A stretch of 64,000 nucleotides of DNA. Source: Selaginella tamariscina (taxonomy: Eukaryota > Streptophyta > Lycopodiopsida > Selaginellales > Selaginellaceae). Of the stretch, positions 34,110 through 45,995 are shown in pieces. Where the stretch lies: NCBI GenBank assembly GCA_003024785.1, contig PUQB01000420.1, forward strand, positions 158,403 through 222,402, read 5' to 3'. Position 1 is the stretch's first letter. Every line of letters begins with the position of its first letter. The notes under the pieces are model-generated. The model was given only the letters and a program-made list of their open reading frames with translations, made no database searches and was not told the DNA's origin. A program made the position numbers and the translations under genes.

Positions 34110-35720
34110 CAAGTTCCTCTCACTTTTTACCAGGTCTGCTCATCTCCTAGCAGGGCAATATGACACTCCTCCAACACCATGGCGACAGAATGGACTGAAC
34201 ATAACATGCCAGCATTCATCGGGGAGTTTTTGGTGTCCTATGGAGGCTAGGAGAGGATAGCAGAGCTCATCGCACTTAGGTACTCCAATTTCAAGGATTT
34301 GATCAAGTGACCCAACGTTCAAAAGTTAAAAGGCAAATGCACCTACTCGAGTTCTTCAACCTCCCTTGGGAGAAGTAACCTGGGGTCACCGAGATTGCTA
34401 GACAATTCATCTTATCTGCATAGTTGAAGACTGGTAAGACCAGGCGATTGGAGATCCAATTCTACTTAGGAGGCAGAGCGTCCTACTATGTGGGGATCAA
34501 CTAGTGGCGGTGGTGGTCTAGCTACCGAAAGGCAGTCTAGCACTAGAGGAGCTGGCAAAGCCCAAGCACTAGTGGTTCCTTGCCAAGAGGGACAAGGTAT
34601 CACTATCCAAGTTGAGCATACAAGAAGGAGAGGAGGTGGCTGAGTTCAAGGAAGCAGCCAAAAACTTCAGAGTCATCATGAAAGCAAGGGAGAGATGATG
34701 CATCTCCAGAGTAGGAACAACCCAAGTTCAAGAAACCTTGCAAGAAGGAGCAAAAGACCCCGACTATGAAATCCATATCGGCAGTTCCCATGGCAATAGG
34801 TCCCTAGTTACCATTGAACTCGACACAAGTATCACAAAGAGCGGCCAGAAACCCCACAAGGCCGTCACACACCAGCCGACCAGGTGGGCAAGGGGAAGAT
34901 TCTGAGGATGGGCTCAACAACACCTACTAGAACTTCCATGCCACAAGGCAATGGGCTTCTTTGGCCCACATCGAACTCAAAAAGGCCTTCAATCGAATCA
35001 AAAAAGCAATGGCGGTCTATAATGACCTTGACCTCATGGGAGTTGGCAAAGAGTACGATATACTAGTAGGGAATCTCACGGAATGGTATCTAGCTACTCG
35101 GAAGAAAGCCAAGGAGATATGGAGAACAAGTCCTCCAGGAAGTCCAACAGTGGGAGACTGTAGAGATGGAGTAGAAGCACATAGAGAAGGCTTGCACTGC
35201 AATAGCTATGGGTCTTGACAAGCTACAAGAGAGGTATGATGGTCTCTAGCGGCTCCATGATCAACTTGAGCATGCCATAGCAAAGAAGGAGTGGCAAATT
35301 GACGAGCTCGGTGCAAGGCTCGAGTAGGAAGGGGAACTCAGAGAAGCCCAAGAGAAGGTGGCAGCAATCACATAGGAACTACACCAATGTACCAACCAAC
35401 TTACAAAGTGGGATTGAGAGCTAATCAAGGCTAGTGCAAGGCTTGTGACCCATCATGAGGAGGCCATGCTGGAAGAACAGATGGTGTTTGTCCTATCACA
35501 ACAGACAAGGGGAGGTGCATCCGAGTAGCCAAAGCCTAGCTGGACCAGCTACAGACCACCATCAAAAAGTTGGAAGAGCATGCACACCATCAGGAGCAAC
35601 AATTCATAGTCAAGGAACATGAGCTGCAACACGCACTCGAGCGAGTCAGGGAGTTGGAGGCCTAGCTTGCACAAACCCAGGAGTAGAAAGTAGGAAATGA
35701 GGCCAAGCTACAGGGCCACT
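34110..35720 (+). pseudogene. Former gag-like ORF killed mainly by TAG and TGA codons
   Basis: The first part (34,200-34,560) reads LLEFFNLPWEK, then RRLEIQFYLGGRASYYVGI and WRWWS, like the N-terminal region of plant retrotransposon gag proteins. The later part (35,115-35,690) is rich in Glu, Gln and Lys with a coiled-coil pattern, for example AKKEWQIDELGARLE and FIVKEHELQHALERVRELEA. Long runs stay in one frame but are cut by stops. Between 35,115 and 35,690 I count seven TAG and one TGA, at places where Gln (CAG) or Arg (CGA) would fit. This points to C-to-T change rather than indels. The D-type LTR begins about 150 bp later. Confidence 0.55.
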
Positions 35721-35859
35721 AAACTACAAGATGCAATGATTGCCGCCTTGGAGCTGAAGTTGGCTGCAAGAGAGAGGGAGGCTACCACCTACAGCAAGCA
35801 CTATAGAGCAGAACAGGGGTGAAGGAAGCATGGCCTAAGGATGTGCCAACAAGTAAGTC

Positions 35860-36340
35860 CAGGCATCTAGTTGATGGTGGTTTGCCCACTGTCAGACAAC
35901 TAGTAGATGAGGATGAGCGACAGTTTAAAAGGGAGACCGAACGGTGGAGTTGGTGACTCATAGCATGTACAAATCGACAGCGACGATTGTCAGGCAATGC
36001 TTACAACAAGCTAGATCCGATCGTCTGGATCAACCACCATGGTACTAAGGAGAAGACCCAGTCATAGGGAGGATGTCCAGTGGGAGAGTGCTACCTAGCC
36101 TACACTCTAGTATGACCCAACTCACTATATAAGCAGGCATGTGAGCAGTGGGTTGGGGTCCTTCTAATCCATTTTCTTTGTGTGACTTGCTCCAGCCTAC
36201 TTTAGGAAAGGGGCCACCTTGTACTTTAAGAAGTAATATATACATCTCTTTTGCCTACTGTTGCTCATCCCCGGTCTCCCCTCCTTTCTCTCCTTCTCTT
36301 GCTTCCTCCTCAACGGAAGCCTTGGAGGGGAGCTCCAGTC
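35860..36340 (+). repeat. LTR-like segment, family D
   Basis: It shares GTTGATGGTGGTTTG, AGCGACA and a CGTC.GGATCAAC.ACCATGG block with 48,740-48,986 in the same orientation. ACTATATAAGCAGGC at about 36,123 is a good TATA box, followed by GTAATATATACATC near 36,233. Position after a gag-like relic and the TATA box suggest an LTR. Ends are not defined. Confidence 0.45.
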
Positions 36341-36509
36341 AACTGGTACATGAACCCTCACAATGTCTAGGTAGAGACCACCACTACACCTTCCCTTTAC
36401 ATCCCGAAATAATGGTTAGACCCTTGGCTCGGAACCCCAGGATTGGACATTAGCAACATCATCTTTGCAACCACCGAGACCACCCAAAGTCACCCCACAT
36501 CTAGCATGA
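36341..36509. other. Possible right part of LTR D
   Basis: Relatively GC-rich text without coding signal, perhaps still LTR D. It ends where the dispersed short-period repeat begins. Confidence 0.25.
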
Positions 36510-37030
36510 TGACCAGCATGTTGTAAAATCAATTTTGATTATGAAATTACCTTCATAAAAGGCCGACATCATGTGTGGCAAAAAATAGTAGCTATTACAC
36601 TACTATTACCCAAAAGGAGCTTAGTGAAGAGCCAATTATAGCCTAATAGTTTGTCATTTAGCATTTGGCATATGGCATATGACAATCAGAACTTGGCATT
36701 TGGCATTTGGAGGAGCTATTATATTGATAACAAACATACATATAATGTAATACAAGCTAAAAACTCAAGCAAAGCAACCAGAAACAATTTTGCAATAAAC
36801 ATGTGTTAATAGGTTTATGATTTGGAATTGAAACATGACATTTGGCATGTGGGCATTAGAATACAGTATTTGATATATGGCATTGGAATACGGCATACAA
36901 CATTTCATATTGGAATACAACATACGGCATATAGGGTTGGAACATAGCATTGACATATATTCTTAGTCACAAAATAAAGCAGATGCATAGGATTAACCAT
37001 AATTGAAGTGCTCCCCATGTTTATGTTCCT
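36510..37030 (-). repeat. Inverted copy of the CCAAATGCC-type dispersed repeat
   Basis: Read leftward this matches the composite at 9.1-9.6 kb. It begins near the AAAATCAATTTTGATTATGA block, then has the TTAGGCTATAATTGGCTCTT block (inverted) and tracts of GGCATTTGGCAT. The shared order over about 500 bp shows one repeat family with an internal simple-sequence tract. Confidence 0.65.
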
Positions 37031-37059
37031 TTGAAACTTAGATGAGTGAGCTACTTTAT

Positions 37060-38120
37060 AGGATAGGGCAAGATGGTGTGCTTCAACGAGTGGTGGGTTG
37101 TCAAGAAAGAAAACAGATCATGGAGAAATGCCATGAAGGATTTTATGGTGGACACTTCTCGCACAACTATACTTCTAGGAAGATAGTCAACGTAGGATAT
37201 TTTTAACCAACCCTCTTCAAGGATGTTAAGGTGGTGTTGGATTTGCCAAGTTTGCCAAACTTTTGGGAGAAAAGTGTTATGTAGGAGACCTTCCTTTCCA
37301 GTGGCTTCTTCCCAAAAGAGATATATTATTGTGGGTACTGACTATCTCATGAGGTGGGTGGAAGCAGTCTTTGTTTGAGCTTGTACCAAGAAAATTGCAA
37401 CAAATTTCATCATCTAGAACACTGTCACCAGGTTTGGGTGTCCTTAGAGATACTAATAGATTAAGGTTCTCATTTTTGCAATGAAGTGGTAAAGCTTCTT
37501 CTTTTTCAATTGTCCATCACACACATGATAATCAACAAGTTATTATCCTCAAGCTAATGAATTAGTGGAATGAACAAATAGAGTGTTATGCAATATATTA
37601 GCTAAGCTTGTGGTGGATCATAAGAAGGATTGGGACAAGTGGTTACCAGTAGCACTTTGGGCTTTTAAAACAACAGACAAAGTTGCTACAAGATACACAC
37701 CATTTCAATTAGTTTATAGTATAAAAGCAATACTCCCAATTGAGCTGGAGATACCAAGCTTGCATCTAGCATTGAGGCATGGGCTTGGAGATGGTGAGGA
37801 CTTGCATGCAAAGTTGGTTCAGTTGGAGAGCATGGATGACTCACGAAGATAAACCTTGTAATTTGTAGAGGCAATGCAGCAAAAGTGAAGGGCCAAATTC
37901 GATAAGAAGATTTAAGAACAACCACTCCATGTGGGTGATTTAGTGATGCGATATGATAGTCGATTGAATAAGACCTTCTCAAAGTTCATACCAAGATGGG
38001 ATGGACCTTTCATTATTATGAGAATGGGTCATATCTTTTAGCAAATTGGATGGAAAACAATATGGGCACACGAGTTAATGATTACATGTTAAAGCGTTTT
38101 CATGTTTGGCAATAGCTATC
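37060..38120 (+). pseudogene. Ty3/gypsy integrase relic
   Basis: Early pieces near 37,110-37,260 resemble the zinc-binding region (MEKCHEGFYGGHFSHN). A later frame at 37,583-37,852 reads AKLVVDHKKDWDKWLPVAL and RYTPFQLVYSIKAILPIE, the region after the catalytic Glu of retroviral-type integrases. The stretch 37,870-38,110 retains weak similarity to the C-terminal domain. Frames are broken repeatedly. It may belong with the RNase H pieces on the same strand at 33,065 or 39,420. Confidence 0.7.
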
Positions 38121-38174
38121 AGTTGTCAAACAACCCACATTGAATAGCAATGTGTATTGTTTGGGTGGGACTTA

Positions 38175-38350
38175 TGACACAAGAAAATTTGGACCATCAC
38201 CTTAGTAGCCCCTTGTATGCATGTAGTGGACTAATTTTCTACTCGTATTTATACATCTCTATTTCACTTTACTATTCCCCTTCTTTATTTTTTTTTACAT
38301 GGTCAAACTAGTCAACATTATTATGTTGCTTGCTTTGATCATGCATATTT
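38175..38350 (-). repeat. Right arm of the widely spaced inverted repeat
   Basis: Inverted counterpart of 33,690-33,900. It reads GACCATCACCTT, ATGCATGTAGTGGAC, ATTTCACTTTACTA and CATGGTCAAA, followed by TAGTCAACATTATTATGT. Confidence 0.65.
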
Positions 38351-39419
38351 TCTTTGTTTTCTTCCATGCACCTTCCTTGTCACCTTCCTAAGTCAAAGTC
38401 AAGTCACCTTCTTCCATAACACCCACCATTTAACTTTAGAATTAGATTATGTAACTCCCATCTTAACATCCCTACCCTACCCTATATGCATTCTTTATAT
38501 TATTTTGAGTATATAAGGAACCAAGGCTCAAGGGTTTGGGGATATATATATGAATATAAAGGAAAAAGATATAAATAAATTGTCTCAAGTTTCTTCTTTT
38601 CTTTTCTTACTTTATAAATATGTATGATAAGATTATTTTGTGTGTGCTCTTATGAAATATAAAAATTAATTAGTATATCTTTTGTGTCATAAGTTTCATC
38701 TCATGTTTTCTCTTTCTTTTCTTCATATGTATGATCATTAACAAGGACTACTATGATGCACTATCACTAAAGCCATCAAATCTTAAGTCCTTAAGTGATT
38801 TTCCTTCGATATATTTTTGGTGCAGTGTGAGTTGTTTATGAATTTTTATGAACTTAAGCATTCTTTTTAGAGAAGGTTCTTTCAATTTCCAAGGTCTTTT
38901 CAAAATCAAATATTAAATTGTTGTTTTGAGCATCCATATGAGTTTGCTTTAAATAACAAGTTGGTAATCATTCAAGCATGGGGATTTAAAGAATTCAAGT
39001 TTGGAATACAACTTGTAATTGCGAATGTGCTTTTGAGGAAGCGAGAAGTGAACCGAGCATGGATCAATATTTAGCACCCATACAATAGTAGTGATGTCGA
39101 TGAGGCACATCGTTTGTGTATGAATCTTCCATACATCGATCCTCACATTGCAGTCATGATAGTATCTTGTTAGATTCATTTAAGTCTTTGGGAATCTTAT
39201 GGAGTGTGAAGTTTAATGAAGCAAGAGTATTGCGCACATTGTGCGAAGTTTGGTTGTGCTTGTTAATGTAGCAAGTCAATTTTGATGGAGCATACAAGCC
39301 AAAGAAGCAAAATGCGAGTGTAAAGGTCGTGTTAATTAATTTAGTAGGGAAGCGAATCAAAATTTTTAAGCCAACTTCTAGTGTTAATTCTTGCAAAACA
39401 AAGTATTTTGCATTGATTT
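38351..39419. other. AT-rich stretch, nothing recognised
   Basis: Minus-strand frames at 38,949-39,396 have no recognised motif. No repeats beyond AT tracts were seen. It may be the 3' remainder of the gypsy relic. Confidence 0.35.
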
Positions 39420-39614
39420 GAGAATTGAAGAGGCAAGGAGAGAAGGAGCAAAGAATGTAGTTGCGGTTGGTTGACTTTAAGTTGATGGTGAACCAAGTGC
39501 AAGGTCAATGAAAGATGAGAAAGGCTGAGTTGTTAGTGCTTTTTGAGCATGTTTCAAGATCTCAAAAGAGGGTTCGACACTTTTGAGATAAAGCACTTTC
39601 CTCAAAGAGAGAAT
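39420..39614 (+). pseudogene. RNase H fragment, second copy
   Basis: The nucleotide text parallels 33,090-33,270: AGTTGATGGTGAACCAAGTG, TGAGTTGTTAGTGC and GATAAAGCACTTTCCT. It has additional changes and a short insertion. It is cut off exactly at the left LTR of element A, so it is the sequence into which A, or the rearranged A pair, inserted. Confidence 0.6.
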
Positions 39615-40577
39615 GTCATAGTTTTTTACTATGACTCAACCCTTTACTTTGGGGTTTGACTGTTGTTACCTACCGAGTTGTGTGACGAACCCTAGATGTA
39701 GTAGGAAACAGGCCCACTTAGTGCACTTGGGTATCTGGTGATGGTCCGGCCGGGTGTCATTAGGTATTTGCAGGAAACTCTAGGTGAAGCTAGAACTTAC
39801 CTTCTAGAAACTCTCCCCCGTTTGACGTAGGTTTTCCGTTAAATATAGCTTGTCAAAAAGGGTTAGGGACACCCTAGGGTTGACCTAACCCTAGGGTTGC
39901 CCTAACCCCACGCCCTAATACCCCCCCTAGGGGTTAGGTTTAGGGTTAGGTTAGGACAACCATTTTCTCTAAGGGCTGGCATTTCCGTGCCAGCCCACTT
40001 ACTCATTTAGGTAAACAGGGGGGGGGGGGTCCGTCACATAAATAAGGTAGAGTATATGTAGTGAGGCTTCCTGGGTTCAAAAGAGAGCTCGTTAACCTCC
40101 TACCGGTGCAAGCTAAGCTTGTGTCGTCAAGGTGCAACCCTCTGTTGTGCCGCCCAAACTTCCACACGACAGGGGTACAACCCACCCTAGGGTTAGACTA
40201 TCCTTATCGTTGGCAGGATCTTGCCTTTGAGACAAGGGCACGTCACTTCCAAGGAGTTAGCCAGATTCCTTGGTCCGAAAACCTGCTCGCAAGCTCAAAG
40301 GTATTGCCCGAGTTCACGTTCCGCAGAACTAGTGGTTGAGGCCTTGCTCCGGCCGCCTCAACCACGCCAAGCTAGGAACACACCTATAACTCGGCTAGTC
40401 GTGTCCTGATTCACAAGGTGAGTCTCGTTCGTGGACTTGGTCAGTTAGGGTTTAGTTCCTAAGGGTTGGGTTCCTAATACGGGTTACTTTACCAGATTCC
40501 GTGGGGTTTCCAGAGAGGGGATTCCAGGGTTGGCACCTGGCAAGCCGCCTTTGTGGCACCAGGTAAAAACTCTGACA
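39615..40577 (+). mobile_element. Element A, 5' LTR
   Basis: The LTR starts TGTCATAG and ends CTCTGACA (TG...CA). The first 21 bases hold the foldback GTCATAG-T(n)-ACTATGAC. The middle has a G-run of 12-13 (40,018-40,029) and many TAGGGTT/AACCCTA words. It is nearly identical by eye to 45,996-46,954, differing mainly by 1-3-base indels, so the element is young. Flanking five-base words (GAGAA and CTGAG) do not match, so no target duplication is visible. Confidence 0.9.
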
Positions 40578-40579
40578 AT

Positions 40580-40591
40580 TGGTATCGGAGC
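40580..40591 (+). other. Element A primer-binding site (initiator Met-tRNA)
   Basis: TGGTATCGGAGC begins two bases after the 5' LTR and matches the plant initiator-Met tRNA primer sequence TGGTATCAGAGC at 11 of 12 positions. This is the standard priming of most plant Ty3/gypsy elements and contrasts with element C. Confidence 0.8.
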
Positions 40592-40776
40592 AAGTTCTCT
40601 GCGGTCAGTAGGACTACCTTAAGTCATAGAGTGTTTCAATGTTTAGATAACTCTAAATTCTTGATCTACTCTATCGCTTTGGTTAACATGTCTGTATTCT
40701 GCGCAGAGAGTTTGATCCTGTGAGTTGTCAAACTTCGGAGAACACTTGCTCAGTGAGTCGGCGTGAGATTCTAGGT

Positions 40777-43700
40777 ATGTCCGAAAGTCTTATGCTAGTT
40801 CAAGCTGATGTGTGTGGGTGTACAACCTGTGCAGGGTGTTTCCAACTTAACATTGGGAATATTCCAGCATATTCTCCGAGTGTTGAAACTAGGGTTCAAT
40901 ACGATGAGCAAAAGAAAGCAACCGAGCCTGAGGCAGAGAGGGCTGTCGCAGAGGCTCAAAATGAGGAGATGGATGAAGCTGATCCAGGTCGACCCCCTAG
41001 GGCTAGGCAGCGACCTGGTTGGCGTGAAATAATGATGGATGCCCTAAACGAACTTCGAGGGGATGTCTTGGGATTGAATGACAGAATCGATAATGTTGCC
41101 GTTCGGATTCCAACGAATACGCAGTGCCAGATGTTCCGCAACCAGACACACGGAAAAAAAGAAGAAGCATGACTCAGAGTCAGGTTCCTCTGAATCAGAT
41201 TCTTCGACGGAAGTAGTTGGTGGAGGTCCCAGTAAATTCAAACCGGTAAAGCCTTCGAATTTCATGGGTTCAAAGGATTACAAGGTTTTGGATGACTGGT
41301 TGTATGATATGGAAAGCTATTTCGAGGCTGCTTCCGTGAGAAAGACAGAAAAGGTTGCATGTGCCAAGCAGTTTCTTAAAGAAGAAGCTAAGACTTGGTG
41401 GCGAATTGTTGAAGGTGAACGTGGATACCGAAACAGCTGGAAGCACATGAAAAAGGAGATCAAAAAGCAGTATATGCCGGATGATCTCGGTTTGCGATTG
41501 CGTGCTGACCTGGCACTTTGTCAACAGGGAGTTCGGGGAAGTCCTATGGACCACGTTTATCGATTCGAAAGTGTACGGCGATTGGTGCCAAATATGAGCG
41601 ATGATGAAGCTCGAAGTTGCTTCATGGCTAGCTTGAATGAGAAAACGCGAAGGGAGATCTTAAGGTACAAGCCCACAAGCTATCGGGAATGTCAAGAGGC
41701 AGCTCAAAAGGTTGCTTATGGCATGTCGTTAGAAGACTTGTACAAAGGGGAGGAAGCAAAACCTAAACCAAGGAGGTTTCCTCCAAAGTCTGGGTTCAGA
41801 AGGTTTGATAGGAAGACCAATCAATCGCCATCAATTCGAAGTGCAAGTCCCTTTGTCGGCAGTTCCAAGTTTTCGGACACATCAAGACCCACCGGATTTC
41901 GGAAACCATTGGCGTTACCACCTCCTCAGCAGACCAAAGGATCGGCTCCAAAGTCTGCTCCCCCGCGTTCCGCAGGCGGGGTCGTGAAATGTTATAATTG
42001 TAACAAGCCTGGTCATTTTGCTAAAGAGTGTCCGGCACCCTCACAACAATCAGGACATTTCAAGGCGATGGTAGAAGAGGAAGTTGCTGAACCAGAAACG
42101 CTTGAAGATCCGGAAGATGAGTCAGAAGAGGTAATGTTGTGCCAGACACAACCTGCCTTATTCGCTATTCAAGACAAAACTGACCCTTTGCTATATTTGA
42201 CAGGAAGGATACGAGGGGACCGAGTCCGAATGATGATCGATACTGGAGCAACATACAACTTCATATCGACTAGTCTAGCTCGTCGATTGAATTTGGATGT
42301 AATAAAGATGTGTGAAATAAAGATCAATTTTGGCAAAGGTTCTCAAAATACTAATAATATAGCAAGGGCAGTTCCTGTCCAAATCAAAGATTGGAAGGCT
42401 AAGCTAGACTTAGTTGTCTTGAATATGACGGGGTTTGACTTTGTTCTGGGTATGGAATGGTTCCATAAACATGTAATCGAAATGAGGGGTTCCGGAGATA
42501 ATCGAATCACGCTTGCAGCAGATAAAGAAGCCATTAGAAAAACGACGCTCAGAATGGAAACGCTAACTGATAGGGATTGGAATCCTATGTTCCTTACCTT
42601 GACTCAGTTGCGTAAAGCAGTTAGACATCGGGAACGTGTGTTTCTTGCAATGGTTTTGGATACTGGTGAAGTCAAAATAGGAGATGGTCAAGAACATGTT
42701 CCCGAACCTATTTTGGAAGTCTTGAACATGTTTAGGGATGTGTTACCGGAAGATTTGCCGCCTGAGTTACCTCCACGTCGAGCTGTGGACCACAGAATAG
42801 AGGTTTTGCCGGGTTCGTCTCCACCGGCAAGAGCCCCATATCGGTTAAATCCTCAAGAGTTGATTGAATTGAAGAGACAGCTGACGGAATTGGTTGGTCG
42901 AGGACACATTCGACCTAGTCGATCACCATATGGTGCACCGATCTTGTTTGTAATGAAAAAGGATGGTACGATGCGAATGTGTGTGGACTATCGAGCACTG
43001 AACGCGATAACTATCAAAAACAAGTATCCTCTTCCGCGAGTGGACGACTTGTTTGATAGACTATCAAAAGCAAAGTATTTTTCAAGAATAGACTTGAGGT
43101 CTGGGTACCATCAGATTCGGGTAGCAGAGAATGACATTGAGAAGACCGCTTTTCGAACGCGTTATGGATCATTTGAGTTTCTAGTCTTGCCATTCGGGTT
43201 GTGCAATGCTCCAGCAACTTTTTGCACAATGATGGATGATGTGTTTAGAGACTATCTAGACGAGTTCGTGTGGTGTATATTGATGACATTCTGGTTTTCA
43301 GTTCGACAATTGAGAACATGTGGAACACTTAGAAAAAGTGTTTCAGAGGTTGAGAGAGAACCAGTTGTATGCTAAAGAAAGCAAGTGCGCATTTGGTCAA
43401 ACCAAGATAGATTTCTTGGGACACTTGATCTAAGGTGGGGAGGTTGCCATGGACCCAAGAAAATTCAAGCTATTACTGAGTGGATGACCTTAAAAGACGT
43501 GCATGAAGTTAGATCATTTCTTGGTCTGACAGGGTAATTACCGAAGATTCATAAAGGGTTACTCAGAAATAGCGGCCCCATTGACAGATCTTACGAAGAA
43601 CATTCCATGGCATTGGACTCCAGAGTGCCAACGTGCATTCGTCAAACTCAAAGAGGCTATCTCTTCTGAGCCAGTTTGTGCAGTTGCCCATCTTTGAAGA

Positions 43701-45626
43701 TCCCTTTGAAGTAGAATGTGACGCTTCCGACTTTGCAATTGGTGGTTGTATTGCAACAAAAAGGACATCCAGTGTCTTTCTTCTCGAAGAAGTTAGATGC
43801 CGCGCAAATCGATGGCCTACCACGAAAAGGAGATGTATGCTATTGTTGCTTCCTTGGAGTATTGGCGTCATTATCTTCCAAGTCATGGCACTGTGGTTTG
43901 GACAGATAGTGTAACTCTAAGGTATTTTGAAACGCAGCCGAAGCTATCACCAAAGTATGCTAGATGGCAGCAGAAGTTGGCACGATTTCAGCCTGAAATC
44001 AGACATAAGGCGGGAAAGGACAATGTGGTAGCTGATGCACTCAGTAGAAAGGGTCATCTTCGTATTATGTCAGCACCCGTGTCAACTTTGGTGGATGAAT
44101 TTGTGACGGCGTATCCTCAGGACAAGTTTGCCAAGGAAGCTTTGAGCCTGGTGGCAAAGAGGAAACAAGTTCATCAATTACGAAGAGATGGTAATATTCC
44201 AGCAGGAATAGAAAGTCGAATGGATGCACTCAAACAGGCCCATTTTGCAGTACGAGATGGAGTTCTTTATTATAAAGAAAAGAGACTCTATGTTCCAGAA
44301 GGGACATGGAGGGAGAGGCTATTAAGAGAGCATCACGACGTTCCTTTGGCAGGGCATGGTGGAAGGCACAAGACGTTGGCTTTGTTGAAACAGGGATTCT
44401 ATTGGCCGGGTATGATAGACGATGTTGCCAAGTATGTCAAGACATGCCCCACATGTCAACAAGTGAAAAGTCGTTCGCAAAAACGAGCTGGGAAGTTACA
44501 ATGTATACCGATTCCAGAGCGGCCATTTCAAAGTGTTACTTTGGACTTTATCATGGGATTGCCAAAATCTTGTGGTTTCAATGCTCTTATGGTGGTGGTC
44601 GATCGATTTTCAAAGGTTGCTCATTTCATTCCAACTGTAGAGACAGTGAATGCAAAACAAGCAGCAAAGTTGTTCTTCCACGAAGTCGTAAGAGTGCGAG
44701 GGCTACCGGAAACGATGATCTCAGACCGGGATCCTCGATTTACTGGCAAGTTTTGGGGAACGTTGTTCAAGCAATTTGGGACGATGCTGAGGTTTAGTAC
44801 GGCTTATCATCCACAAACGGATGGTCAGACGGAGAGGGTAAACCGACAAGTCGAGGACTATCTCAGATGCTATGTTCAAGGTGATCAACTTGATTGGGCT
44901 GAACACTTAGATATGGCTGAGATATGTTACAATAACTCGATGCACACTGCAATCGGATGTAGCCCGATGGAAGTGTTAACTGGGAATAAGGGTGGTATTC
45001 CTCAGAGTATGGTGTTACCGAAAGACGATAGCAATCGAGTTCCATCTGTAGCAGAGTTCACGGACAATTGTATCGAACATGGGAAGCTGCTCGTCAAGCG
45101 ATGGCTGCAGCACAGGAAAGGTATCGTCAGCAGTACGATAAACATCGACGGGATGTAGAGTATCAGGTTGGGGATATGGTATTGTTGAGTACCAAAAACC
45201 TGAAGGTTCCAACGACTCTTTCGAGGAAGTTTCTATCGCACTACATAGGTCCATACAAGGTGGTGAAGCAAGTAGGGAAAGTGGCTTATGGTTAGATCTT
45301 CCTCCAGAGTTGGAACAATACACAATGTGTTTCATGTCAATTTACTCGAGCCATTCCACAAGGATGAGAAACATCCGGATAGATATCGTAGTTTACGTCC
45401 GCCGCCAGAATTAGTTGGTGAGGAAAAAATTTGAAGTTGAGGCGATATTAAAGGGAGGAACATTCATGGACGACGAAAACGTAAACGTGAATATCTTGTT
45501 AAGTGGAAAGGTTACCCGGCATGCGAGTCGACATGGGAACCATTGGAGAATCTACAGAACGCGATGGAGGTAGTGAATGAGTTTGAGGCGAGGTCTCAAA
45601 CTGTTGGTAATGATGATCAGAAATAA
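40777..45626 (+). pseudogene. Element A gag-pol polyprotein (chromovirus), frameshifted
   Basis: Candidate start ATG at 40,777. Gag core [13 protein letters not shown] (41,288 on) leads to zinc knuckle [14 protein letters not shown] (41,990) and protease [12 protein letters not shown] (42,232). Reverse transcriptase runs from about 42,830 ([31 protein letters not shown]). Its YIDD box at about 43,277 is intact but one base out of the upstream frame. RNase H spans about 43,690-44,060. Integrase has an HHCC finger (44,329-44,470) and a D-D-E core ending near HPQTDGQTERVNRQ. A C-terminal chromodomain segment EYLVKWKGYPACESTWEP lies near 45,490-45,560, and the frame ends at 45,626. Breaks near 41,155, 43,270, 43,400-43,800, 45,090, 45,295 and 45,440 are mostly one-base indels. 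The order makes it a chromovirus of Ty3/gypsy. With such similar LTRs, some breaks may be sequencing errors. Confidence 0.9.
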
Positions 45627-45980
45627 AGTGAACCTTTATTTCTTATTAACCAAGGGGCCGGCAACAACACTAACTAGAGGCCTCCAATATAAATTCTAGT
45701 TAACTAAAGAAATTAACCACTGTGTTGTGTGCGTCGGGTGACAGACTTTGCAGACGTGCAAAAGGTCTCCAGGTGACTTCATGTCGCAGGTGGTGCCTCC
45801 GGCAGCTGGGTCTACGACTCGTGAACGACGGTTCTGAAGTACTTGGCTTCGCGTAATGCAAGGGGGGTAATAAAACTTGTGAACTTTTGGCTGACTCCGC
45901 ATAGAGTGATATGTTAGTTTTGGTTTTTTCTAACATTATCTAGTCTTGGAGTTAGACGTCAACGAGGACGTTGACATTTT
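45627..45980 (+). other. Element A 3' untranslated internal region
   Basis: Non-coding stretch between the polyprotein stop and the polypurine tract. A related copy lies inverted in element B at about 57,498-57,845, which identifies B as a relative of A. Confidence 0.7.
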
Positions 45981-45995
45981 CAAAGGCGGGGAGTG
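45981..45995 (+). other. Element A polypurine tract
   Basis: CAAAGGCGGGGAGTG lies directly before the 3' LTR start TGTCATAG. It is the plus-strand primer site of reverse transcription. The same text occurs inverted next to the B LTR at 57,498. Confidence 0.75.

Noticed and set aside
40003..40339. Frames within the A LTRs (also 46,376-46,944 and 47,376-47,692)
   Set aside because: Identical frames appear in each LTR copy on either strand, and LTRs of this family are not known to code; they also cross the unstable G-run.
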